Source: an archaeon (GTDB lineage Archaea > Asgardarchaeota > Hermodarchaeia > Hermodarchaeales > Hermodarchaeaceae). From it: DNA of 14,933 bases. Position 1 is the stretch's first letter. Each line of letters begins with the position of its first letter. The translations under genes and the position numbers were made by a program. The DNA is taken from assembly GCA_016550395.1 (NCBI GenBank), contig JABXGY010000073.1, positions 1 to 14,933 on the forward strand. The letters are read 5' to 3'. A model generated the notes under the pieces. That model saw nothing but the letters and a program-made list of their open reading frames with translations. It did not search any database and was not told where the DNA came from. Shown here piece by piece: positions 7,185 to 13,540 of the stretch.

Positions 7185-9197
7185 ATGTCTCAAATTCTTA
7201 AAGCAATTAAGACAATCTTAGGTCTCGCTGCATCAAAGCCGATGACTTTTTCGTTTCCACCCGATATGCCCTTAACTGAGCTTCACCGTGGTCGGCAATT
7301 CTACAAACCTGAGTTGTGCAAGGGCTGCAAAATTTGTTCCATGGTATGTCCTAATAATGCGATCCTAATGGTTGAACGAGAGAAGAGCGAGGAAAATAAA
7401 ACTGGTCTTCAACCTCAGATTGATTTCCGGAAATGCTGTTTCTGCGGATTATGTGTAGACAATTGTCCAACTGGGGCACTTTCTTTTACAAATTTCCCAA
7501 TTTTACTCACAATGAAGCCAGAAACGCTAAACTACACACCAGAGATGCTGGCAATACCACCTACGCTGGAACATCCCGAACCCCCCAAAATTAAAAATGC
7601 TGTATCCTGGGCCCGCTCCCGAAGTATTTGGATCATCAATTACATGACTGGTTGTTGCTTTATTGAAGCCGTACCTTGGGTCGCTAGTTCCTTCGATATG
7701 GAACGTTTCGGACTTATAGCCGTGGGTTCTCCTCGGCATGCTGATGCCATGATTGTAGGTGGTTATGTGACGCCAAAAACCCTGAAACGGATTATTCGCA
7801 TTTACTCATTAATCCCCCAGCCTAAATGGGTTATTTCCCTTGGAAACTGCCCTATGACGGGTGGGACCTACTGGGATAGTTATAACACAATCAAAGACAT
7901 CAGCAAATATATCCCCGTAGACATTTGGATTGCCGGATGCCCACCACGACCTGAGCCCATTGGTGTTGCTGTTGTCCACGCCATCCAAGCAATTCAAGGC
8001 GGCTACAACGGCAAAGAGGAGAAGACGAATACTGACGCTGGCAAAATGAAGCTTCCCACCTACACACTTTTAGAAGCCGATTCAGGGCAAGCTCAGATTG
8101 ACCTTGTCTTTGGATCACAACATTCGGCTTCAGGAAACTTCAATATGAGCCTCACATTGGATGGCGAAGTCGTAGTCGACGCTACTCCAAACCCAGGCTA
8201 TCTTCACCGCGGGTTTGAGAAACTTATGGAATACCGGACATGGATACAGAACATCATGTTAGTACCTCGAATCTGTGTGCTAGACGGCGCTTCCTATGAA
8301 CTAGCCTACAGTGGCGTCTCTGAGAAACTCGCTAGTATCGAGGTTCCCCTTCGAGGGCAATATTTACGTGTGATACAGGCGGAACTCTCCCGAATCCAAA
8401 GCCACCAAATGAACCTTGGATTTGGCGGAGCCGCTACTGGCTTCGACACCAACGAACGTATCATTTGGGGTGATCGCGACCAAGTACTTCTCCTGCTTGA
8501 AGAACTCACTGGGGCTAGAATCTACCATATCTTTAACACCATCGGGGGTGTCCGACGCGACATACAACCAGACTTTCACACTAAAGCAAACCAACTCATT
8601 AGCTATCTCCGGAAACGGCTTCAAATTTATGATGACCTATTCTTCCACAACAAAACCTTCATCGACCGGACACAAGGACTCGGTGTTCTAACCCAAGAAA
8701 CTGCCATTGCAAACGATGTCACAGGACCAAATCTACGAGCAACCGGCGTTAATTTTGATATCCGAACAGCGACACCTTATGAAGCCTACAAAGACATCGG
8801 CGTCAAAGTGGTCACAGCCACAAAAGGAGACGCCTATCACCGATTTCTCTGTCGAAGACAAGAAATTGAAGAGAGTCTCAACATCATTGAACGCGCATTG
8901 GATAAGCTTCCCAGTGGACCCGTTTGTGCAACGAGGACAGCAGAAGACAAGAAGATCACCTGGCGTTTAAAAATCCCCCAAGGCGAGGCATTCCATGTTG
9001 TTGAGGCAGGTCGTGGAGAACTCTGTTTCCACGCTATAAGTACTGGCGAAAATGTCCCATATCGCGTTAAGGTTCGAGGTCCAACCTTCGGAACCATCCT
9101 CGTCATGTTTCCTAAATTACTACATGGTGTGAAAATAGCTGATGTCCCAGTCGTCTATTGGAGTCTTGACCAGTGCCCAGCAGACCATGACCGATAG
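7185..9197 (+). CDS. Triple fusion: 2[4Fe-4S] ferredoxin, complex I/hydrogenase small subunit, and large subunit with CxxD motifs
   Basis: A 670-residue fusion of three subunits that are normally separate. Residues 1-118 are a NuoI/MbhN-type ferredoxin with two complete cluster motifs (C45-C48-C51-C55; C84-C87-C90-C94). Residues about 135-275 are the NuoB-type small subunit; C157-C158 in tandem, C222 and C252 (GCPPRPE) would bind the proximal [4Fe-4S] cluster. Residues 296-670 are the NuoD/hydrogenase-type large subunit with GYLHRGFEKL (338-347). Active hydrogenases have CxxC near both ends of this subunit to hold NiFe. Here they read RICVLD (C364, D367) and LDQCPAD (C664, D667), so both presumed bridging cysteines are aspartate and the terminal ones remain. 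Hydrogenase activity is therefore unlikely; a quinone, sulfur or other acceptor is possible. No membrane or antiporter subunit and no maturation gene is in view. ATG start with a strong Shine-Dalgarno site. Confidence 0.93.
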   Translation: MSQILKAIKTILGLAASKPMTFSFPPDMPLTELHRGRQFYKPELCKGCKICSMVCPNNAILMVEREKSEENKTGLQPQIDFRKCCFCGLCVDNCPTGALSFTNFPILLTMKPETLNYTPEMLAIPPTLEHPEPPKIKNAVSWARSRSIWIINYMTGCCFIEAVPWVASSFDMERFGLIAVGSPRHADAMIVGGYVTPKTLKRIIRIYSLIPQPKWVISLGNCPMTGGTYWDSYNTIKDISKYIPVDIWIAGCPPRPEPIGVAVVHAIQAIQGGYNGKEEKTNTDAGKMKLPTYTLLEADSGQAQIDLVFGSQHSASGNFNMSLTLDGEVVVDATPNPGYLHRGFEKLMEYRTWIQNIMLVPRICVLDGASYELAYSGVSEKLASIEVPLRGQYLRVIQAELSRIQSHQMNLGFGGAATGFDTNERIIWGDRDQVLLLLEELTGARIYHIFNTIGGVRRDIQPDFHTKANQLISYLRKRLQIYDDLFFHNKTFIDRTQGLGVLTQETAIANDVTGPNLRATGVNFDIRTATPYEAYKDIGVKVVTATKGDAYHRFLCRRQEIEESLNIIERALDKLPSGPVCATRTAEDKKITWRLKIPQGEAFHVVEAGRGELCFHAISTGENVPYRVKVRGPTFGTILVMFPKLLHGVKIADVPVVYWSLDQCPADHDR

Positions 9198-9297
9198 CAA
9201 ATTACAAACCGCTTACTCCAATTTAATAATAGATCCAAACTTACTTGGAAACCTGATTCCCCATTTTTTACACACCGTTCATGGTCAGGATGTATGA
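9187..9297 (+). CDS. Possible 36-residue ORF overlapping the end of the oxidoreductase gene
   Basis: An ATG 11 bases before the end of the fusion gene opens 36 codons (MTDSKLQTAYSNLIIDPN..., ending ...VHGQDV). The composition looks protein-like, and beyond its TGA the same frame stays open with another protein-like stretch (NNFFELRNNQAEELI) that runs into the flavodoxin gene. There is no Shine-Dalgarno site. It may be a small subunit gene, the remnant of a longer frameshifted or interrupted gene, or chance in the 173-bp gap. No family is recognised. Confidence 0.25.
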   Translation: MTDSKLQTAYSNLIIDPNLLGNLIPHFLHTVHGQDV

Positions 9298-9370
9298 AAC
9301 AGCAACAACTTTTTTGAACTCCGCAATAACCAGGCTGAAGAACTCATAATCAGTTGCCTGATGTGGTTCT

Positions 9371-9838
9371 ATGAAACGTTTAGTCATATATTATTCACGA
9401 ACTGGAACAACAAAACGGATTGGCGAAAAAATCGCCGCATCTCTTGTGGCAGATTTAGACGAGATTCTTGATCAGAAGAGTCGGAAAGGCGTTATCGGAT
9501 GGCTAAGGGCAGGTAGAGACAGCCAGACAGACAAAATGACTGAAATTAAGGTGCAAAAGAACCCCAATGACTACGATATGATTATCATTGGCACACCAAT
9601 TTGGGCAAACAACTTTACACCCGCTGTCAGAACTTATCTCACACAATTCTCCCTCAAAGGAAAAAAGGTTGCATTTTTTACAACACAAGGTGGAGATGAA
9701 CCCATAGACGCCTTAGCCGAAATGAAGGAGATGGTCACGGAATCTGATATCATTGCCACACTTAGTATAAAGCAAGACTTTGTCAAAGCAAATAATTATG
9801 AAGCTCAGCTTTCAGCGTTTCTAGAACATCTAAGATAA
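9371..9838 (+). CDS. Flavodoxin-like protein
   Basis: A 155-residue cytosolic FMN-binding domain of the flavodoxin fold, which carries electrons in one- or two-electron steps. The first strand and phosphate loop are textbook: MKRLVIYYSRTGTTKRIGEK, with S9-R-T-G-T-T14 binding FMN phosphate. GTPIWANNFTPAVRTYL (74-90) corresponds to the first isoalloxazine loop with Trp78, and AFFTTQGGDE (101-110) to the second. The length is typical of short flavodoxins. The ATG start has only a weak upstream match (GATGTGG). It lies 173 bp after the complex I-like fusion gene in the same direction, so it could be that enzyme's electron partner, but the distance means separate transcription is equally likely. 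A dyad followed by a T run lies just after it. Confidence 0.87.
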   Translation: MKRLVIYYSRTGTTKRIGEKIAASLVADLDEILDQKSRKGVIGWLRAGRDSQTDKMTEIKVQKNPNDYDMIIIGTPIWANNFTPAVRTYLTQFSLKGKKVAFFTTQGGDEPIDALAEMKEMVTESDIIATLSIKQDFVKANNYEAQLSAFLEHLR

Positions 9839-9860
9839 TACATCAGAAGGGTATCGATAA

Positions 9861-9907
9861 CTCATTAAATGAGACGGGTTAATCATTTTTTTCCTAAGAG
9901 CTAACCC
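9861..9907 (+). terminator. Dyads and T-run after the flavodoxin gene
   Basis: CTCATT-A-AATGAG (9861-9873) is a perfect 6-bp dyad. It is followed by GGGTTA (9876-9881) and TAACCC (9902-9907), which could pair around a loop holding seven Ts. These lie 22-70 bases after the flavodoxin stop and could form a termination region. The first dyad shares its half-site with palindromes elsewhere in the window. Confidence 0.35.
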
Positions 9908-9973
9908 AATATATTACAACCATTCAAATGGTAATGAATCATCCAAATATCATACTAAAAGGAGACCTTTCAT

Positions 9974-10579
9974 TTGACGACAAGACCCACAAAACTTCAA
10001 CGCCCTGATATTAACCTTGAAGCCATTCTTGCCCTAATCGGAGTCCTTCTTGGTTTCCTCTTCATTGTGATAATTTACTTCCTCGAATATCCTGATGACG
10101 CTCTAACCACATGGGGAATGCCCCTCATCATGTTTCTAACCATCTGCTACGCCTTAGGTCTTGTCATCATGGGGTCGATCATAAGTTACGAAATTAATTT
10201 TTACTTAACTAATCAAATCCTCAAAATAGACTCCAACAGCTTCCCAGAAACGAAATTCACTGAACTGAAACAAAATACTCAACGAGCCATTCGTCGGAGT
10301 ATCCAAATGCTTCTCTATTTTATTTTCAGTTTTGGTTTATTTTTAATCAATTTAGCGAGTTTCACCGCTGCTAAGTTCTTCTATCCCACATTTGCCCAAT
10401 TAGAAGGTGCTATCCTACTGCTCTTCGGTCCAATAGCTCTCATCTTGATCCGATTACTGGTCATGTTCTTAGTCCAATTAATCCTAATAATTCCCTTTTC
10501 TAAATTCCAAGGCGATCTCTGGGAATCATACAAAACCATTGAACTTCTTCAAATCAAAAACAAAGAACCTGAACAGTAA
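9974..10579 (+). CDS. Four-TM integral membrane protein of unknown function
   Basis: A 201-residue membrane protein with four predicted membrane segments at residues 15-37, 47-71, 109-133 and 144-175. A hydrophilic loop of about 35 residues (72-108), rich in Lys, Arg and polar residues, lies between the second and third. There are no catalytic motifs, conserved cysteines or charged residues within the segments that suggest a channel or enzyme. The start is TTG with GGAG nine bases upstream (9961-9964). It stands alone, with gaps of 135 and 200 bp on either side. I do not recognise a family. Confidence 0.75.
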   Translation: MTTRPTKLQRPDINLEAILALIGVLLGFLFIVIIYFLEYPDDALTTWGMPLIMFLTICYALGLVIMGSIISYEINFYLTNQILKIDSNSFPETKFTELKQNTQRAIRRSIQMLLYFIFSFGLFLINLASFTAAKFFYPTFAQLEGAILLLFGPIALILIRLLVMFLVQLILIIPFSKFQGDLWESYKTIELLQIKNKEPEQ

Positions 10580-10707
10580 TCACACTCGTTGAGTCTTCAA
10601 AGCAATTGAAAAGAGAACCTCCAAGCTTACTCTAGCCAATATTTCTTTCCTCGAATGGATACTACCCTGCTGGCTTTTTCTCTTACCATTAAAATTTTAG
10701 TAAAACT

Positions 10708-10718
10708 AGGATATAAAG
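10708..10718 (+). promoter_or_regulatory. TATA-like element of the permease gene
   Basis: AGGATATAAAG resembles a BRE/TATA pair and lies about 65 bases before the TTG start at 10780, leaving room for a short leader. A T-rich run (CTTTTTCTC, about 10675-10683) upstream may end the previous transcript. Confidence 0.4.
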
Positions 10719-10779
10719 AAGATATGTGAGCACGTAATATAATGTCGGTGAATCGACAATTAGATGTAAGTGAGTCAAA

Positions 10780-12060
10780 TTGGAGTTATGGTTACTTATT
10801 TTGATTATTTTTTTCATTACCGTACTGTTAATTGTAACACGGAGGATTCACCATACAACGGCAGCATTGATTGGAGCGGTATTGGCCTCGATTGCGCTAA
10901 TATTGAATGGTATCCCGGGAGAAGCAATATTGGCAATGGTGCGCTTAGAACCGATTCTTGTCATTACCGGAATGACCGTAGTGGCCGAGGTCATACGGGG
11001 GGCCGGTGTGTTTCAGTTTCTCGCCGTGTATTGTATTCGCTTGACTCGCGGGGACCCAAAAAAACTGTTCATTTTATTTTGCCTACTAACAGCGATTTTA
11101 TCGACAGTCTTGATAAATACGGTGGTCATCCTAATAATGGGGTATTTAGTGATATTGACATGTCACGCCCTCAAGCAAAAACCTCATACGTTTCTATTAG
11201 GGATAATGCTAGCTGTAGGTGTTGGTGGAGCCTTCACGCTGATTGGCACCTCCTCAAATGTAATCGTTGCTGATTACGCAGGATTCAATTTCGGTTACTA
11301 CATAATACGATTTGGGGGGCTAGCACTCATTGTGTTCACAGTGACGTTGGCTATCCTGTTTCTTATTATTCGCCGTCAGTTAACCGTAACCGATCCAAAG
11401 GCATTCGAACAAATTATGGAATTAGATCCTTGGATGATGGTACCAAATCGACGTCTGTTCTTAGTATATGCAGGGCTCTTTGTCCTGCTTATCGCGGCAT
11501 TTATTGTATTCCCACAGGCATATGTTGTAGCCCTTGCAGGAATGACGATTTTTATGATTGTAAGCCACGCTGATCCACGGTTGAGCCTTCGTGATGTAGA
11601 GTGGGACATTATCTTTTTCATAGGCGGTCTCTTTGTCCTAGCAGGAGCGTTAGAGCATGTCGGAATTCTCAGCGTCGTTTCAGGAGCAATTCTCACAGTA
11701 AGCGGAGGGCAACTGGTGCCTGCATCCTTATTGTTGTTATGGGGAACATGGATCAGTGCTTTCGTAATCGGTAATTCACCTGTTGCTACTGTCTTTGCTC
11801 CTCTTGCCATTGAAATTTCAAGCTTAATGGGGTGGCCAATCGGAATACGAGATCCCCTATTTTGGGGAGTCGGATTCGGAACTGCTTTAGGTGGAATAGC
11901 GACACCCTTTGGGGCAGTACCATTGTTAGTCTTATCAATGATTAGTTTCAAAAATTCAAAGATGTCCTGGGGTCGATTTTTCATTATCGCAATATTAGTG
12001 AACATCCTTCAAATTGGAATCTGTTCAATCTACATTCTATTCCTTGCGCCTCCTGTGTAA
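10780..12060 (+). CDS. Ion transporter superfamily permease (ArsB/NhaD/SLC13-like)
   Basis: A 426-residue secondary transporter with about 11-12 membrane segments, of the ion-transporter superfamily that includes arsenite, Na+/H+ and dicarboxylate carriers. Two pseudo-symmetric halves are visible. The first has LINTVVILIMGYLVI (111-125) and the re-entrant GGAFTLIGTSSNVIVADYAG (149-168). The second has VEWDIIFFIGGLFVLAGALE (273-292), FVIGNSPVATVFAPL (328-342) and GTALGGIATPFGAVPLLV (367-384). The paired G-G-x-x-T-x-x-G-x-x-x-N/P hairpins hold substrate in this fold. The exact ion cannot be decided; no arsenic-resistance or other tell-tale gene is adjacent. The start is TTG with GTGAG five bases upstream. 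Its coding strand is less C-rich than its neighbours' (more ATA, GGG and GTG codons), which may mean a different history. Confidence 0.87.
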   Translation: MELWLLILIIFFITVLLIVTRRIHHTTAALIGAVLASIALILNGIPGEAILAMVRLEPILVITGMTVVAEVIRGAGVFQFLAVYCIRLTRGDPKKLFILFCLLTAILSTVLINTVVILIMGYLVILTCHALKQKPHTFLLGIMLAVGVGGAFTLIGTSSNVIVADYAGFNFGYYIIRFGGLALIVFTVTLAILFLIIRRQLTVTDPKAFEQIMELDPWMMVPNRRLFLVYAGLFVLLIAAFIVFPQAYVVALAGMTIFMIVSHADPRLSLRDVEWDIIFFIGGLFVLAGALEHVGILSVVSGAILTVSGGQLVPASLLLLWGTWISAFVIGNSPVATVFAPLAIEISSLMGWPIGIRDPLFWGVGFGTALGGIATPFGAVPLLVLSMISFKNSKMSWGRFFIIAILVNILQIGICSIYILFLAPPV

Positions 12061-12240
12061 AAACCTCAACCTTTTCCACCCTTAATACCACTAATAGATT
12101 ACGTACTAAAAATAGCGCTTTCACCGGTGTTATCAATTTAAGGCAGTAGAAACCGGCTCTTGATGAAAAAATTTCTCTAACCCGTCTAAACGCGAATCCA
12201 CATGTATAGGTTAATTTAGTAATCTAATTAATTTTTCAAA

Positions 12241-12250
12241 CTTAAATAGA
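12241..12250 (+). promoter_or_regulatory. TATA-like element of the six-TM protein gene
   Basis: CTTAAATAGA lies about 45 bases before the GTG start at 12293, in an otherwise AT-rich 232-bp gap in which nothing else stands out. This is a positional call. Confidence 0.35.
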
Positions 12251-12292
12251 ATTTGTCTAAAAAGGATAAGAGAATCTAAGTGGTGAGGGACA

Positions 12293-13021
12293 GTGACTGA
12301 TACCAAAGTTGAAGAAAGTCTGCATCACAAATCTGAGCGACGCGCGATGCACATCATCACTGATGCTGTATTCGGTCTAGCCCTCGGGCTTGCCGCCTTC
12401 AGCCTTGTCGATTACCAAATTACCATTGTAGAAGATGTTTACTTCGCCATTGGCTTTTTTGCAATTACCTTTTTCTTACTCGTCCTCTTTTGGATTTGGA
12501 TTCGTCGATTCTTCGAAGACCTCCCTGTCTACGGTGGTGCACAACTTGGCATTCTCTTCGGATTATGCTTTCTGGTAGCGATTCTACCATTCATCATGCG
12601 ATTATTTTTCACAAACATGTATGGAGGCACACCCGAAGTCGCCACATTAGCTCTGGTCACCCTGTATCCCCTCGTTATGGGGGCTATCGGGTTACTCGTT
12701 GGTCTTTTACACCTGCTCTTCCTAAAACAAGCCCGAGTAAGAACCCCCTGGGACGATTACAAGCACATAGCCTCCGATAGTGTCGCAGCATTAGCCCTCG
12801 GATCCGGATTTCTCATAACGGCACTAATCCCTCCCACGATGATCTTTGGAGAACTTCTCCCCATCGGACTCCCACCCCCACTCGCTACGCTCCCAGCCCG
12901 ATTTGGCATCTGGATACCCATAGCAATCATCTGTGTGATTCTATTCATTGTAGTGGAAGTAGCACTACGGAGAATGCAACCTTCTCCACCCTCCACCAAT
13001 GCAACTCCAGACCAAGTCTGA
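12293..13021 (+). CDS. Six-TM membrane protein, faintly TMEM175/DUF1211-like
   Basis: A 242-residue integral membrane protein. Six hydrophobic segments lie near residues 22-41, 47-69, 80-104, 116-145, 165-187 and 203-226, with a short Pro/Ser/Thr-rich tail. The start of the first segment, RRAMHIITDAVFGLALGLAA (16-35), recalls the R-x-x-x-F-S-D-x-V-x-A-I-A-x-T-L motif of TMEM175-type potassium channels. Six segments is the size of one TMEM175 unit, but FSD is ITD, the Arg spacing is one longer, and the family link is only a suggestion. GTG start with GGTGA (12282-12286) six bases upstream. The last 90 bases and the next 27 bp are repeated about 1.4 kb downstream as a decayed copy. Confidence 0.72.
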   Translation: MTDTKVEESLHHKSERRAMHIITDAVFGLALGLAAFSLVDYQITIVEDVYFAIGFFAITFFLLVLFWIWIRRFFEDLPVYGGAQLGILFGLCFLVAILPFIMRLFFTNMYGGTPEVATLALVTLYPLVMGAIGLLVGLLHLLFLKQARVRTPWDDYKHIASDSVAALALGSGFLITALIPPTMIFGELLPIGLPPPLATLPARFGIWIPIAIICVILFIVVEVALRRMQPSPPSTNATPDQV

Positions 13022-13048
13022 AAGGGGATGTTTGTCTTTGAATCCATT
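12932..13048 (+). repeat. Direct repeat, left copy (3' end of the six-TM gene)
   Basis: This 117-bp segment aligns without gaps to 14330-14446. I count about 26 mismatches, roughly 78% identity. The match covers the last 29 codons, the stop codon and 27 bp beyond it, including TTTGTCTTT and AATCCATT, so it reflects duplicated DNA and not only a conserved protein end. Confidence 0.85.
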
Positions 13049-13238
13049 TATGACAATGAATTTGAAGAAAATGTGACACAAAATTCAAGTCATTATTAGT
13101 CTTCTTTTGGATTAAAGTCACTAATGGTGACTGTATCATGATAAAATGGTGTATTTCCTACCAGAAATAGAAATCGCTGATATATTGCAGTCATTTCAGC
13201 TCTTTTTTACACAAATTATGACCTTTTTTGTATTAAAT

Positions 13239-13254
13239 AATGCATAAATGCATT
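13239..13254 (+). promoter_or_regulatory. 16-bp inverted repeat over the presumed promoter
   Basis: AATGCAT and ATGCATT are perfect 7-bp arms around an AA spacer. The element overlaps an AT-rich TATA-like tract about 80-90 bases before the lysine-rich ORF, a good position for an operator. Confidence 0.45.
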
Positions 13255-13277
13255 TTCCCCAAACCACACCAATTTGG

Positions 13278-13305
13278 CTAGTGAATGAGAATTCTCATTA
13301 ACTAG
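13278..13305 (+). promoter_or_regulatory. 28-bp near-perfect palindrome before the lysine-rich ORF
   Basis: The two 14-base halves (left half CTAGTGAATGAGAA) are reverse complements except for one pair, G13283 against A13300. The central 16 bp (13284-13299) are perfect. It ends 24 bases before the ATG and 13 bases before the Shine-Dalgarno site. It could be a dimeric-regulator operator at the transcription start or a long hairpin in the mRNA leader. Confidence 0.7.
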
Positions 13306-13329
13306 ACCCAATTTCATTGGTGAAAATCC

Positions 13330-13401
13330 ATGGCAAAAGAGCCGAAGGGTCAAAAACCAAAGCAAAAGAAGGGCAAGGAAAAAGGAAAAGGTAAGAAGTA
13401 A
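13330..13401 (+). CDS. Lysine-rich micro-protein, 23 residues
   Basis: A 23-codon ORF beginning MAKEPKGQKPKQKKGKEK and ending in a Gly/Lys tail. Eleven of 23 residues are lysine, the rest being Gly, Gln, Pro and Glu, with no hydrophobic residue beyond Met1 and Ala2. It must be disordered and highly cationic. Evidence for a real gene: GGTGA (13319-13323) sits six bases before ATG, the same arrangement as at other starts here; palindromes and a TATA-like tract lie upstream; and a hairpin-plus-T5 terminator lies 42 bases after the stop. I know no family for it. Binding to nucleic acid or to an acidic partner is a guess from charge. Confidence 0.6.
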   Translation: MAKEPKGQKPKQKKGKEKGKGKK

Positions 13402-13442
13402 GACCCAATTAGTTTGACCGATTCCTACTACCTGTGCTTCAC

Positions 13443-13479
13443 CGCACGATGCTACCAATTAGGGGGGTCGTGCGTTTTT
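13443..13479 (+). terminator. Intrinsic-type terminator after the lysine-rich ORF
   Basis: CGCACGA (13443-13449) and TCGTGCG (13468-13474) form a perfect 7-bp stem around an 18-base loop that ends in six Gs, followed at once by TTTTT. A shorter alternative hairpin, GTGC (13434-13437) with GCAC (13444-13447), shares the same bases and would exclude it. Confidence 0.65.
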
Positions 13480-13540
13480 CCCTATTTTTGGTTAATTGAA
13501 TATCGAAATACTCCCATAATGATATCGAGGTTGATAATAG

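Larger units (their letters stand above)
13022..13329 (+). other. Gene-free stretch with several dyads
   Basis: No convincing gene is seen in these 308 bases. They hold three inverted repeats: AGTCAC/GTGACT (13116-13132), AATGCAT/ATGCATT (13239-13254) and a 28-bp palindrome (13278-13305). TTTTTTGTATTAAATAATG (about 13224-13242) is a TATA-like tract. The region reads as the promoter and leader of the lysine-rich ORF that follows. Confidence 0.5.

Noticed and set aside
9295..9297. In-frame TGA as a possible selenocysteine codon
   Set aside because: The frame has no recognised family, no Shine-Dalgarno site and no evident selenocysteine-insertion element, and it runs into the flavodoxin gene; a frameshifted remnant or chance is simpler.
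10654..10728. 24-codon ORF (MDTTLLAFSLTIKILVK...) between the four-TM gene and the permease
   Set aside because: It has no Shine-Dalgarno site and overlaps a T-rich stretch and the likely permease promoter; it is best explained by chance.
10770..11273. Plus-strand ORF of 167 codons in another frame of the permease gene
   Set aside because: The overlapping permease frame has membrane segments and the GGAFTLIGTSSN hairpin; this frame is Cys/Ser/Arg/Asn-rich and featureless.
11376..12005. Minus-strand ORF of 209 codons
   Set aside because: It lies antisense to the permease gene, whose sequence has clear family motifs. The antisense product is Pro/Thr/Lys-rich with no recognisable pattern.
13028..13099. 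23-codon ORF (MFVFESIYDNEFEEN...) just after the six-TM gene
   Set aside because: There is no spaced Shine-Dalgarno site, and in the repeated copy downstream the frame is broken within a few codons.
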